Source: Blastopirellula marina DSM 3645
GTDB taxonomy: Bacteria; Planctomycetota; Planctomycetia; Pirellulales; Pirellulaceae
Assembly (NCBI RefSeq): GCF_000153105.1
Contig: NZ_CH672377.1
Span: forward strand, 1,644,405 to 1,708,404
Length of the DNA stretch: 64,000 nt
Reading direction: 5' to 3'
The position numbers and the translations under genes are program-made. Below are positions 54,505 to 63,587 of the stretch, one piece after another. The notes below the pieces were generated by a model that saw only the letters and a program-made list of their open reading frames with translations, was not told where the DNA came from and did no database searches. How positions within the stretch are numbered: the first letter of the stretch is position 1; every line of letters begins with the position of its first letter.

Positions 54505-57500
54505 CTACTTCCCACCGATCGGTTCGGCGCGGCCGGTCGAGTCAGCTTCGATCACTTCGACTTTGACCGGAGCGGTTCGCGCGGCACGATCGATTTCGAG
54601 CGTGATCCGCTTTTCGCCGGCGGGCCAATCGAAGGTCATTTGCTTTTCGAGCGGGGTCGGGCTTTCGCCGTCCCACAGCTTCAGACCGGTGATGTCGCCG
54701 AAGTCGAGCGTGATCTTGCCGGCTTTGGCGACATTCAGCTGGAAACGGACAAACGAGAGGGGAGGGCTAATCTTGTGAGGTTGAATCTGCGGCAGTTCTT
54801 CCAGCGGCAAAGCGCCGTCGACCTTGCTATAACGCGAAGTCCAGGTCAACGCGGCGTCGTCGGTCGATGCGGTGTCGCTGCTGGTGCGATTCAGACGGCT
54901 ATGCCCTTCTTCGGTCCACTCCAACGCTTCCCAGCGGCGGACGATCGGCGCGGGGCTAATCGCATAGGGGCCGACTTTGCCGAGCTGCGCGAGAAACGCG
55001 GCGAGATCGACGATCTCTTCGGTGGTCAGCGCGTCCACAGCGCCGGCCGGCATGAGAGACTGACCATCCTTCTGCTCTTCGATCGCTTCCAGCGGCACGG
55101 CGATTTCTTTATCTTCCGCGTCACGCAAGATCAGCTCTTCGGACGTGCGACGAACCGGGATGCCGCTGACGACGCGGCCGTCGTCCAACAGCAAGATCAG
55201 CGAGTTGTAGTTTTCCTTCAGCTTGGCGCTGGGCCGCAGCAGCGACTCGACCACGTAATCAGGCTGAGCGCTGGCGCCGAGACTGATCAAGTTGGGGCCG
55301 ACCAAACCGCCGGCCGGGCCGATCGAGTGACACTTCATACAACTCAGTTCGGTGCGGCGGAAGATCTCTTCGCCGTGCGCCGGATCGCCGCCGGCAAGCG
55401 CCTTGGTGATCGCGGCCAGCTCTTCGTCGGTCCAAACCTTGGCTTCTCCTTGGCCGACTCCTCCCGATTTGCCGAGGGCCGAGATCAACGCTTGCTCTGG
55501 TTGGGGACTGGATCGCACGGCGCGAATCGCCATCTTTGCGACGTCAGCATTCAGCTTGGCTTCGTTGAGCGCGGCGGCCAGTTTGGCCTGACCACCCTTG
55601 CGCATCAGATAAGGCGCGACCAGGCCAGCGGCGGCGGGCGATTTGGCGGCCGTCAACAGGGCGACGGTTCGCTTCGCCGCTTCGTTGGGGGCGACGCCGA
55701 CCAGCGCGGCGGTCGCCGCTTGGCGCAGCTGCATCCCTTCGGCCTTGTCGGCCAAAGAGATCAGATCGTCCATCGCTTTCAATTGGGCCAGCGATTGGAG
55801 CGCGGCCGTTTGCACCGCAGGCGAGTCGGTGGTCGCCAGCGCCGCGAGTTCGTCACGCAGGTCGGCGACTTGCCACTCGCCAACCGCTTTGGCGGCGGCG
55901 ATCGCGACGGCGTCGCTATGCGCGTCAAGCAACTCGCCCACTTGGGTCAGGTCGCCAGAGGGTTTCACTTTCCGTTTTTCAAATGCGGAAGAGAGGGTGG
56001 TCAACAGCTCGGCGCGACGAGCCGCATTGGCATTGGCCGTATCATTCAGCACGATATCAAGCAGCCGACGCAGCTGATCGGGATTGCCGCGCTGTGCGGC
56101 AAGGTCCAGCGATTGACGCCGCGCGGCGTCGGTCAGCTCCGGCGCGTTGAGCAGCGAGAGCGCCGGTGCGACCACGTCGCCCGATTCGACCGCCGAGAAA
56201 GCGTAGAGCCATTTCTCGGGCGATTTGTCGAGTGCTATCTCGCCTTTGACGGCCTTCGGCAGCCAAGCGGGCGAAAGCTCGTTGAGCGTGCTCCACAGCG
56301 CGAAGTCCAGGAAACGATCCATCGGCTGATCGAGCGCCAGCAACGCGATCTCGGTCGCGGTCAGACTGTTGAGTTTCGCCAGAGCGCAGACCGCTTCCAA
56401 CCGAACCCGCGGGTGTTGGTCGGTGACGGCGACTTCCAACAGCAACAGCGGTTCGGCGATGCGGTCGGCCCATTGCGAGAGCACGCGAACGGCGGCGGCG
56501 CGAATGTTGTGGTCATCGCAGACCAACAGTTCGGCCAACAGCCGCTCGTTTGGCAGATTCAGGTTTTGATAGATCCAGAGGACTTCCAGCTTCTTTTGCA
56601 GATAGAGGGGATCGTTCCCGTCGAGATTCGCTTCCCACGGCTCCAACTCGGGCAGCACGACTTCGGCGCCGCGAGCTTTGAGCGTCAGCTTCGCCCACAG
56701 ACGGACCCATTCTTCCTGGGCGGTGAGCAGTTCGAACAGTTCCGGCTCCGATGCGCCGGCGATCTCTTGTCTCTGGAGCGGCGTCATGTCTTTGCGCGTG
56801 ACGCGCCAAATGCGGCCGTGCGTTTGATCGCGGCGATCGTCGCGGAAGTCGACTTCGCCATGTTGGATGATCGGGTTGTACCAGTCGGCGATATAGATCG
56901 CGCCGTCGGGGCCCATTTTGACATCGACCGGACGAAACGCGACGTGCGACGTTTTGATCAGCTCTTCGCCTTGACGGCTCGAGTAGCCAGAGCCTTCTTC
57001 GTCCAAGATGAAACGGCAAACGCGATGAGCGCGAAAGTCGTTGGTGATGCAGTTCCCTTGCCAATCATCCGGCAGTGCGCCGCCGCTGAGAATCTCGAGC
57101 CCGCAATGCTTGGGGCTGCCGGGGTTCAAACCTTTGACCAACCGTCGCGCATTGGGAGAAGACACGAAGACCGAATCGGGGAAGACGTAGTTGATCCCTT
57201 CCATGTAGGCGCCATCAGTCGCAAAGTCGGCGCCGTAGCGATTGAAGTGATGTCCCCAAGTGTTGACAAAGCCTTTGCAGAGGACATCGAGCTCCATCGT
57301 CTCGGGACGGAAGCGCCAGATGCCGCCGCCGTCGAGCCGCCGCACGCCGTAGGGGGTTTCGACATGACTATGGATGTAGATCGATTGGTTGAAGTACATG
57401 TTGCCGTCATGGCCCCACCGCAGCGTATGCAGAATGTGATGCGTATCCTCGGTGCCAAAGCCGGAAAGGACGACCCGTTTTTGATCGGCTTTACCATCGC

Positions 57501-57930
57501 CGTCGGTATCGCGCAGGTGGAGCAACTCGGTGCTGTTGGCGACATACACGCCGCCGTCACCGGGCAACACGCCGGTCGGGATCAACAGCCCATCGGCGAA
57601 GACAGTGCTGGTTTCGGCGACGCCGTCATGGTCCTTATCTTGCAAGACGATGATCTTGTCATCGGCGACCTGACCCGGCTCGATCTGCGGGTAGATGCTG
57701 CTCGATGCGACCCACAAGCGGCCTTCAGCGTCAAAGTTCATCTGAATCGGCTTGGCGATTGCGGGATCCGACGCGTACAAGTTGACCTCGAAACCGTCGG
57801 CCACCAGAAAGGTCTCCAGCTCTTTGGCTGGATCGGAGTCGGGGATGTCTTTCAAATCGCGTTGGGCGAAGGCGGGAGCGGTCAGCAGCAGGGCCGACAA
57901 CAGCGTAACAAGCGGGGCAAACGGTTTCAT
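54505..57930 (-). CDS. PVC-type membrane-bound dehydrogenase with HEAT repeats and C-terminal cytochrome c
   Basis: 1141 residues with a signal peptide (LVTLLSALLLTAPAFAQ). The first ~420 residues form a soluble-dehydrogenase-like beta-propeller (FDAEGRLWVASSSIYPQ, DGVAETSTVFADGLLIPTGV, GPDGAIYIADWYNP). About 430-830 are HEAT-like helical repeats (HPRVRLEAVCALAKL). Then a cytochrome c domain with CMKCH and the GGLVGPNL loop (TIGR02603-type), and a C-terminal beta-sandwich. This layout is typical of planctomycetes and verrucomicrobia. I infer a periplasmic sugar or alcohol dehydrogenase passing electrons to its own heme. It is downstream of the SGNH gene by 54 bp on the same strand and forms an operon with it. 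Confidence 0.93.
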   Translation of the reverse strand: MKPFAPLVTLLSALLLTAPAFAQRDLKDIPDSDPAKELETFLVADGFEVNLYASDPAIAKPIQMNFDAEGRLWVASSSIYPQIEPGQVADDKIIVLQDKDHDGVAETSTVFADGLLIPTGVLPGDGGVYVANSTELLHLRDTDGDGKADQKRVVLSGFGTEDTHHILHTLRWGHDGNMYFNQSIYIHSHVETPYGVRRLDGGGIWRFRPETMELDVLCKGFVNTWGHHFNRYGADFATDGAYMEGINYVFPDSVFVSSPNARRLVKGLNPGSPKHCGLEILSGGALPDDWQGNCITNDFRAHRVCRFILDEEGSGYSSRQGEELIKTSHVAFRPVDVKMGPDGAIYIADWYNPIIQHGEVDFRDDRRDQTHGRIWRVTRKDMTPLQRQEIAGASEPELFELLTAQEEWVRLWAKLTLKARGAEVVLPELEPWEANLDGNDPLYLQKKLEVLWIYQNLNLPNERLLAELLVCDDHNIRAAAVRVLSQWADRIAEPLLLLEVAVTDQHPRVRLEAVCALAKLNSLTATEIALLALDQPMDRFLDFALWSTLNELSPAWLPKAVKGEIALDKSPEKWLYAFSAVESGDVVAPALSLLNAPELTDAARRQSLDLAAQRGNPDQLRRLLDIVLNDTANANAARRAELLTTLSSAFEKRKVKPSGDLTQVGELLDAHSDAVAIAAAKAVGEWQVADLRDELAALATTDSPAVQTAALQSLAQLKAMDDLISLADKAEGMQLRQAATAALVGVAPNEAAKRTVALLTAAKSPAAAGLVAPYLMRKGGQAKLAAALNEAKLNADVAKMAIRAVRSSPQPEQALISALGKSGGVGQGEAKVWTDEELAAITKALAGGDPAHGEEIFRRTELSCMKCHSIGPAGGLVGPNLISLGASAQPDYVVESLLRPSAKLKENYNSLILLLDDGRVVSGIPVRRTSEELILRDAEDKEIAVPLEAIEEQKDGQSLMPAGAVDALTTEEIVDLAAFLAQLGKVGPYAISPAPIVRRWEALEWTEEGHSRLNRTSSDTASTDDAALTWTSRYSKVDGALPLEELPQIQPHKISPPLSFVRFQLNVAKAGKITLDFGDITGLKLWDGESPTPLEKQMTFDWPAGEKRITLEIDRAARTAPVKVEVIEADSTGRAEPIGGK

Positions 57931-57984
57931 AGGATTCGCGTCTCAAGTCGACGTGGGCGGGTAGGGGAAAAACGGAGGCGAGCG

Positions 57985-59181
57985 TTACTTTTGCGGCGTC
58001 AACTGAATGTCGAGCGACACAGGCTGACGCAGCTGCGCGATCTCGCGCTCTTTGGCCTCGATCAGGGGATCGAATTGGGGGATTTCGGCCGCGTTGTTCC
58101 CTTGCTCATGCTTGCGAAAGAGAAAGAGATAGGTTTCATTTTGGGGACGATAGCGATGAAAGAAGAGTTCGTTCTTGGCGACGATCGTGCGGCGCAATTT
58201 CTCGGCTGCGTCGGCCAGCTTCGGCACGTTCACGCCGACGCCGTCTTGCAGTTGCTCTGCGGAGAAGCTCCCCATCTTTTCGCCATCGATGATCAACTCG
58301 AACATCCCGTTCTGAGTCGTGCGTTTCATCACTTTGAAGTCGAAAGTCACATCTTCTACTTCGCCGTCATAGCTGACGCAGTTACTTGGGGACGGAACTG
58401 CGGCGGACAAAGGCGCCCGAAGGGGCAACCGCGATTCTTTCAGAGGAAGAATCGGCGTGATCGTGCCCAACGATTTGCGAATCGCCCGGGCCGCTTCCCA
58501 ATACCCATACTCCGTCAGATGAACGCCGTTGCTGGTCAGCGTCGCTTTCCCTTCGACGCCGGACTTAAACGTGTCGCCCAGCGCGTCATAGACGTCGACA
58601 AAGTCATAGCCGCGCTGATAGGCGATCTCTTTGATCGCGTCGCGGTATTTCGCCAAGCGAGCGTTTTGGTCTTTTGGATCAGGAAGCGGTCGGCCCAGAT
58701 CTTCCTGCGGCGGCGGCGAGAGGAGCATGATCTTTTTGGTGTGTCGCTCGACGGCGTCCAGCAAACGGTTGTAACCAGTGCGGAACTGGTCGAGGCCAGC
58801 ATCTCCGGCGAACGCGGCGTTCGATCCATAGCAAACGATCGCGGCGGTCGGCTTGACCAGATCGAGCGAATTGTTGAGATGGTTCCAACCTTCGGCGGCG
58901 TTGCCAAAACGAGCTCGCGAGCGGCCAAAGACATCGTCGCCGCTCCAACCGAGATTGCGGAACGTGATGTTGCGGTCGTGATACTGGGCGGTCAACGCCG
59001 TTTCGATATAACCTTCGTGCTGTTCACGCTCGATGAAGGTATTCCCCAAAAAGACGACGCGATCACCGTCGACCAGGCCATCTTTCCAGAGCGGGGGCGT
59101 TTCGGCCTGGGTGCTGGATGCGGCAAACAGCGTCACAACAGCCCAGGCAAGCGCCAAGGCGAAACGGCGGGGACAGGTCAC
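57985..59181 (-). CDS. Exported SGNH/GDSL-like hydrolase
   Basis: 398 residues. Signal peptide LALAWAVVTLFAASSTQAE. SGNH blocks: block I reads VFLGNTFIER where a GDS-containing motif is usual, so the nucleophile Ser is not in its normal place; FRNLGWSGDDVFG provides the block II Gly; block III is CYGSNAAFAG with the Asn; block V is TSNGVHLTEYGY with Asp replaced but His kept. It may be a pseudo-enzyme or use another nucleophile. Such genes commonly sit before the PVC dehydrogenase gene, as here. Co-transcribed with it. Confidence 0.85.
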   Translation of the reverse strand: MTCPRRFALALAWAVVTLFAASSTQAETPPLWKDGLVDGDRVVFLGNTFIEREQHEGYIETALTAQYHDRNITFRNLGWSGDDVFGRSRARFGNAAEGWNHLNNSLDLVKPTAAIVCYGSNAAFAGDAGLDQFRTGYNRLLDAVERHTKKIMLLSPPPQEDLGRPLPDPKDQNARLAKYRDAIKEIAYQRGYDFVDVYDALGDTFKSGVEGKATLTSNGVHLTEYGYWEAARAIRKSLGTITPILPLKESRLPLRAPLSAAVPSPSNCVSYDGEVEDVTFDFKVMKRTTQNGMFELIIDGEKMGSFSAEQLQDGVGVNVPKLADAAEKLRRTIVAKNELFFHRYRPQNETYLFLFRKHEQGNNAAEIPQFDPLIEAKEREIAQLRQPVSLDIQLTPQK

Positions 59182-59384
59182 AGAGGTATCCTCGAAATTC
59201 TCAGGGCGGGGGAACGAGATCGCGGTGGGGTGCTGATTTTCTATTTTCTAGTTTACCTCCCGAAAACCGGGTTTGCCACGCGCTGCGGGCGAACTAGCGG
59301 GGCGGTTGTCGGATCGACAGCAGATGAGGTAGGTTATCGGTTTCGCTTTTTCCGCCCGTTTCCCCCTGTATTAACTGCAAAACG

Positions 59385-60617
59385 ATGAGCGATCCGTACT
59401 TTCAGCAGCTGTTCGCCGACCGCATCGGCGGGGCCAACTATGGCAAAGGGACCGAGATTTATAAGTTCGAGAAGATCAAACGGGCCAAACGCAAAGCCCT
59501 GGCCGATCATCCCGAACGGAAGCTCATCGATTTTGGCATCGGCGAAAACGACGAGATGGCGCCAGAGTCGGTTCGCCAGGTGATGGCCGCCGAGATCAAC
59601 AAGACCGAAAACCGCGGCTACGCCGACAATGGTATCGCCGCGTTCAAAGAAGCGGTCGCTCGCTTTATGCAGCGGATGTTTGGCGTCAGCCTGGACGCGA
59701 CGACCGAGATCAATCATTGCATCGGATCGAAGACCGCGCTGGCGATGATCCCAGCTTGCTTTATCAACCCCGGCGACGTCACGCTGATGACCGTCCCCGG
59801 CTATCCGGTCGCTGGTACGCATACGCGTTATTACGGCGGCGAAGTTTTCCGTTTGCCGCTGCTGGCGGAGAATGACTTTCTGCCGGACCTGGCCGCGATC
59901 CCAGAAGATATCCTTCGCCGCACCAAGTTGCTGGTGCTGAACTACCCGAACAGTCCGACCGGCAAAGTCGCGACCAAAGAGTTCTACGCCGAGGTCGTCG
60001 AGTTCGCGAAGAAGCACAACATCGTCGTCATTCAAGACGCGGCGCACACCGTGCTGACCTTTGACGGAGAGCCGCTCAGCTTCTTGTCGGTTCCCGGCGC
60101 GAAAGATGTGGGAGTCGAGATCCACTCGCTCTCGAAAGGGTTCGACATGATCGGCTGGCGGATCGGTTGGGTCTGCGGCAATCCCTTGCTAGTGCAGGCC
60201 TTCTCCGACGTCAAAGACAACTGCGACTCAGGACAGTTTATCGCCGTGCAAAAAGCGGCCGCCGCGGCCCTCGACGACGAGTCGATCCCCGGTCGCACGC
60301 GAGAGAAGTACCAGCGTCGTCTGACCAAGTTGGTCAGCATGCTGAAACGGTGCGGCTTTGAATGCGAAATGCCCGGCGGCACCTACTTCCTGTACACGAA
60401 GAGCCCCAAGGGCGTGGTCGGCGGGCCGACGTTTGATTCCGGCGAAGCGGCGTCGCAATACTTGATCACCGAGCATTCGATTTGCACCGTGCCATGGGAT
60501 GACGCCGGCGCGTTCCTGCGGTTCTCGGTCACCTATGTCGCCGCCGACGAAGCGGCCGAAGACGCGCTGATGGCCGAGACCGAATCGCGGTTGAAAGAGA
60601 TTCAGCTGCAGTTTTAA
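59385..60617 (+). CDS. dapL: LL-diaminopimelate aminotransferase
   Basis: 410 residues, the normal DapL length. PLP lysine is K251 in SLSKGFDMIGWR; the phosphate-binding GSKTAL is at 114-119, NYPNSPTG at 186-193 and the PLP-ring Asp at D218. The start YFQQLFADRIGGANYGKGTE matches the DapL N-terminus, and the body fits the longer DapL group found in planctomycetes and Chlamydiae. It converts L-tetrahydrodipicolinate straight to LL-diaminopimelate using glutamate, bypassing the DapC/DapE branch for lysine and, where present, peptidoglycan. It diverges from the SGNH operon. Confidence 0.96.
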   Translation: MSDPYFQQLFADRIGGANYGKGTEIYKFEKIKRAKRKALADHPERKLIDFGIGENDEMAPESVRQVMAAEINKTENRGYADNGIAAFKEAVARFMQRMFGVSLDATTEINHCIGSKTALAMIPACFINPGDVTLMTVPGYPVAGTHTRYYGGEVFRLPLLAENDFLPDLAAIPEDILRRTKLLVLNYPNSPTGKVATKEFYAEVVEFAKKHNIVVIQDAAHTVLTFDGEPLSFLSVPGAKDVGVEIHSLSKGFDMIGWRIGWVCGNPLLVQAFSDVKDNCDSGQFIAVQKAAAAALDDESIPGRTREKYQRRLTKLVSMLKRCGFECEMPGGTYFLYTKSPKGVVGGPTFDSGEAASQYLITEHSICTVPWDDAGAFLRFSVTYVAADEAAEDALMAETESRLKEIQLQF

Positions 60618-60713
60618 GGAAACGCGCGACTATCGAACCAAGTCGCTCAAGAACTGGAATGTCGCAGACAAGCGGCCAGGCACGTTTTGAAAGTCGGCCG
60701 GCCGCTGAAAACA

Positions 60714-60755
60714 CCCCCACCTTCGCGGACCGCTAGCGAGAAGGTAAGCTGGGGG
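60714..60755 (+). promoter_or_regulatory. Structured leader upstream of leuB
   Basis: CCCCCA-CCTTC (60714-60724) is complementary to GAAGG (60740-60744) and TGGGGG (60750-60755), giving an 11-pair stem with an internal bulge. It lies 46 bp before the leuB start. No leucine-codon leader peptide or T run is obvious, so attenuation is only a guess. Confidence 0.3.
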
Positions 60756-60800
60756 GATTGCTGATCGGCCCGTCATCTACGCTGCCCACCCAGAACTACC

Positions 60801-61886
60801 ATGAACAAAAAACTCCTCCTGCTTCCCGGCGACGGGATTGGTCCTGAAATCATCACCGAGGTCCGCAAGTTGATCTCTTGGATCAACGATCATACCGACC
60901 TGACGATCGAGACCGAGGAAGATTATTTCGGCGGCGCCGCGATCGACGCCTATGGCGTGCCGCTGCGTGACGAGACGTTGGCGGCGGCTCGTAAGTCGGA
61001 CGCCATTTTGATGGGTGCGGTCGGCGGTCCGAAATGGGATAACGTCGCCTACGATATTCGGCCCGAAGCGGGATTGCTCAAGATCCGCAAGCAATTGGAC
61101 CTGTTCGCCAACCTGCGCCCGGCGATCGTGTTCGACGCGCTGATCGACGCTTCGTCGCTGAAGCCGGAGATCGTGAAGGGGCTCGATATCCTGATTGTCC
61201 GCGAACTGACCGGCGGCGTTTACTTCGGTGAACCGCGGGGGATCGAAGACCTAGGCGACGGCGAGCGCCGCGGCGTCAACACGCAGGTTTACACGACCTC
61301 CGAAATCCGTCGCGTCGGCAAGGTCGCCTTCGAGATCGCGCGGAAGCGTCAAGGGAAGGTCACCTCGTGCGAGAAGGCGAACGTCATGGAGTCCGGCAAG
61401 CTCTGGCGAGAAGAGATCACTCGTCTGCATGCCGAAAGCTATTCCGACGTGACGCTGGAGCATATGTACGCCGATAACGCGGCAATGCAGCTTTGCCGAC
61501 GTCCGTCGCAGTTTGATGTGATCGTCACCGACAACCTGTTCGGCGACATCTTGTCGGACGAAGCGGCTATGCTGACCGGATCGCTCGGGATGCTCCCTTC
61601 GGCGGCTCTCGGCGCGCCCGACTCGCCGGGCTTATACGAACCGGTTCATGGTTCGGCGCCTGACATCGCCGGCCAGGGAATCGCCAACCCGCTGGCGACG
61701 ATCTTGAGCTTCGCGATGCTCCTGAAGTACTCGTTCAATTCGGTCGCACTGGGCGAACAGATCGAAGCGGCGGTGCAAGCGGTTCTGGCCCAGGGACTGC
61801 GAACGGCCGACATCATGACCGAGGGTTGCCAGAAAGTGACGACCGTCGAAATGGGAGATGCGGTCATTAAGGAACTAGCTGCGTAG
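60801..61886 (+). CDS. leuB: 3-isopropylmalate dehydrogenase
   Basis: 361 residues. [19 protein letters not shown] opens the isocitrate/isopropylmalate dehydrogenase fold. [21 protein letters not shown] and [14 protein letters not shown] mark LeuB rather than isocitrate dehydrogenase. The metal-binding [17 protein letters not shown] and the C-terminal [18 protein letters not shown], with the cofactor-selecting Asp region SGIAGQ-like, are complete. It oxidises and decarboxylates 3-isopropylmalate with NAD in leucine synthesis. Other leu genes are not in the window. Confidence 0.96.
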   Translation: MNKKLLLLPGDGIGPEIITEVRKLISWINDHTDLTIETEEDYFGGAAIDAYGVPLRDETLAAARKSDAILMGAVGGPKWDNVAYDIRPEAGLLKIRKQLDLFANLRPAIVFDALIDASSLKPEIVKGLDILIVRELTGGVYFGEPRGIEDLGDGERRGVNTQVYTTSEIRRVGKVAFEIARKRQGKVTSCEKANVMESGKLWREEITRLHAESYSDVTLEHMYADNAAMQLCRRPSQFDVIVTDNLFGDILSDEAAMLTGSLGMLPSAALGAPDSPGLYEPVHGSAPDIAGQGIANPLATILSFAMLLKYSFNSVALGEQIEAAVQAVLAQGLRTADIMTEGCQKVTTVEMGDAVIKELAA

Positions 61887-62390
61887 TCGCGCAGCGCGGT
61901 TGAAATAGATTCAACTGCAGCTCTTGAAGTTCGCTGACAGCAACCATTCCCAGAGCGGTCGAATCTCAATCGACCGCTTTACTAGAGAGGATGGCCACGA
62001 CTACGGTCAATCGCGCCGGCTTCCAGCCTGGCGGCGATGACGCGTTGGTCGCATTTCTCTCTGACGCCGACAAGGCGCTCGGCTGCACCAATGATTGGGG
62101 CCGCACGTTCACGGGATACGATGGAATCTTCATGTTGAAACATGGCCATCGGACGGGCATTTGTTTGCACGCCCGCAAATCGGGTGATATACCACTAGTA
62201 GTCTTCCGATCACGCTCATCGGCGAATTGGCGTTGATGAAAACAGAGAACGGACCTGGGCGGGCCTCTTGGGTAACATTTTCGATCTGCTGTTTGCAGTT
62301 TGTGGCTCGGACACTCGTTTGACACGGCGTGTCCGGCGCGTTTTTTCCAGCCCACTTCCTCGACCAACTGGCGACTAAGGAATGCTCATC
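61887..62390. other. Intergenic region, possible small ORF or gene remnant
   Basis: A plus-strand ORF of 81 codons (61991-62236) starts with ATG seven bases after a GAGAGG and contains GGDDALVAFLSDADKALGCT, which looks protein-like, but I do not recognise it. It may be a small gene or the remains of a larger one. The antisense frame is also open. No other feature seen. Confidence 0.3.
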
Positions 62391-63401
62391 ATGCGAATGC
62401 ACCATGATTTAATTTTGACAGGGCTCCTATTCGTCACCATCGCCGGCAGTGCGTTGGCTCAGTCGGCCACGCCGATGGATCCGTTGCCCTCCTGGAACGA
62501 GGGGAAGTCCAAGGCTGCAATCGTCGAGTTTGTGGAGCGAGTCACCGACCAGAGCTCGCCCGACTTTGTACCGGTCGCTGAGCGGATCGCAACGTTTGAC
62601 AACGATGGCACGCTTTGGAGTGAGCAGCCCCTCTACTTTCAAGGGCTGTACGCGCTTGATCGAGTCCGCAAACTGGCGCCCGATCAGCCAGAGTGGAGCA
62701 ACACCGAACCGTTTCAAAGCGTGTTGAAAGGAGACCTCAAAGGAGTCATGGCGACCGGCATGCCGGCGATTGAAAAGTTGATCTTCGCTACCCATGCGGA
62801 CATCAGCGGCGAAGAGTTCCAGACTTCGGTCCGCGATTGGCTCGCAACGGCCAAACATCCGCAAACCGGCCTCCCTTTCACCAAAATGATCTTCCAGCCG
62901 ATGCTCGAACTCATGGCTTACCTGCGAGCGAATGACTTTAAGGTTTATATCGTGACCGGCGGCGGCATCGATTTTGTACGGGTCTTTTCCGAAGGAACGT
63001 ACGAGGTTCCGCCCGAGCAGGTAGTCGGCTCTTCGCTTGACGCTAAGTTTGAGATGACCAACGGCATTCCGACGATCCTCAAGACCGGCAAGCTCGACTT
63101 CATTGATGACAAAGCAGGCAAGCCGGTCGGCATCTATCGCCACATTGGGCGGCGTCCGATCTTTGCGGCCGGCAATTCCGACGGCGACCTGCAAATGCTG
63201 CAGTACACGACGATCCCGAGCGATGCAAAAGATAACAAGCCTGGCTTCGGATTGCTCGTTCACCATACCGACGCCAGGCGGGAATGGGCCTACGATCGCG
63301 ATTCGCACATCGGCAAACTTGAGAAGGCGCTCGACGATGCGCCGCAGCAGGGCTGGCTGATCGTCGACATGAAAGATGACTGGTCTAAGATCTATCCCTA
63401 G
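62391..63401 (+). CDS. Exported HAD-superfamily phosphatase
   Basis: About 336 residues; of the three ATGs in the first 16 bases of the ORF I chose 62391, which is nine bases after AAGGA. Signal peptide ILTGLLFVTIAGSALAQ. HAD motif I reads TFDNDGTLW with D70 and D72; motif II is VYIVTGGGIDF; motif III is in KTGKLDFIDDKAG, and motif IV is GNSDGDLQML. Together they are a complete HAD catalytic set of the phosphoserine-phosphatase-like type. It would be a periplasmic phosphatase; substrate unknown. HAD proteins of this exported type are found in diverse Gram-negatives. Standalone. Confidence 0.88.
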   Translation: MRMHHDLILTGLLFVTIAGSALAQSATPMDPLPSWNEGKSKAAIVEFVERVTDQSSPDFVPVAERIATFDNDGTLWSEQPLYFQGLYALDRVRKLAPDQPEWSNTEPFQSVLKGDLKGVMATGMPAIEKLIFATHADISGEEFQTSVRDWLATAKHPQTGLPFTKMIFQPMLELMAYLRANDFKVYIVTGGGIDFVRVFSEGTYEVPPEQVVGSSLDAKFEMTNGIPTILKTGKLDFIDDKAGKPVGIYRHIGRRPIFAAGNSDGDLQMLQYTTIPSDAKDNKPGFGLLVHHTDARREWAYDRDSHIGKLEKALDDAPQQGWLIVDMKDDWSKIYP

Positions 63402-63587
63402 GCAAACGAGACGCCAGCGGCTCCTCTTTTCGGTCAAGCTCGATCAATTTCTCCGGAAGCTGTGCCCGTCTTGTCTTGCGATGCAACTTTCATAAAAATA
63501 GTTACCTCTCAGGAAATGGAATCCTGTCGCTGACGGCGCACAGGGCGCCTTGCAGCAAATCGAGCGACATCGTCAGTCAGGCGCGAT

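Noticed and set aside
54364-59388. 1674-residue plus-strand ORF as a protein-coding gene
   Set aside because: It is antisense to two well-supported genes that carry signal peptides and known domains, has no motif of its own, and has an Arg/Gln/Gly-rich shadow composition.
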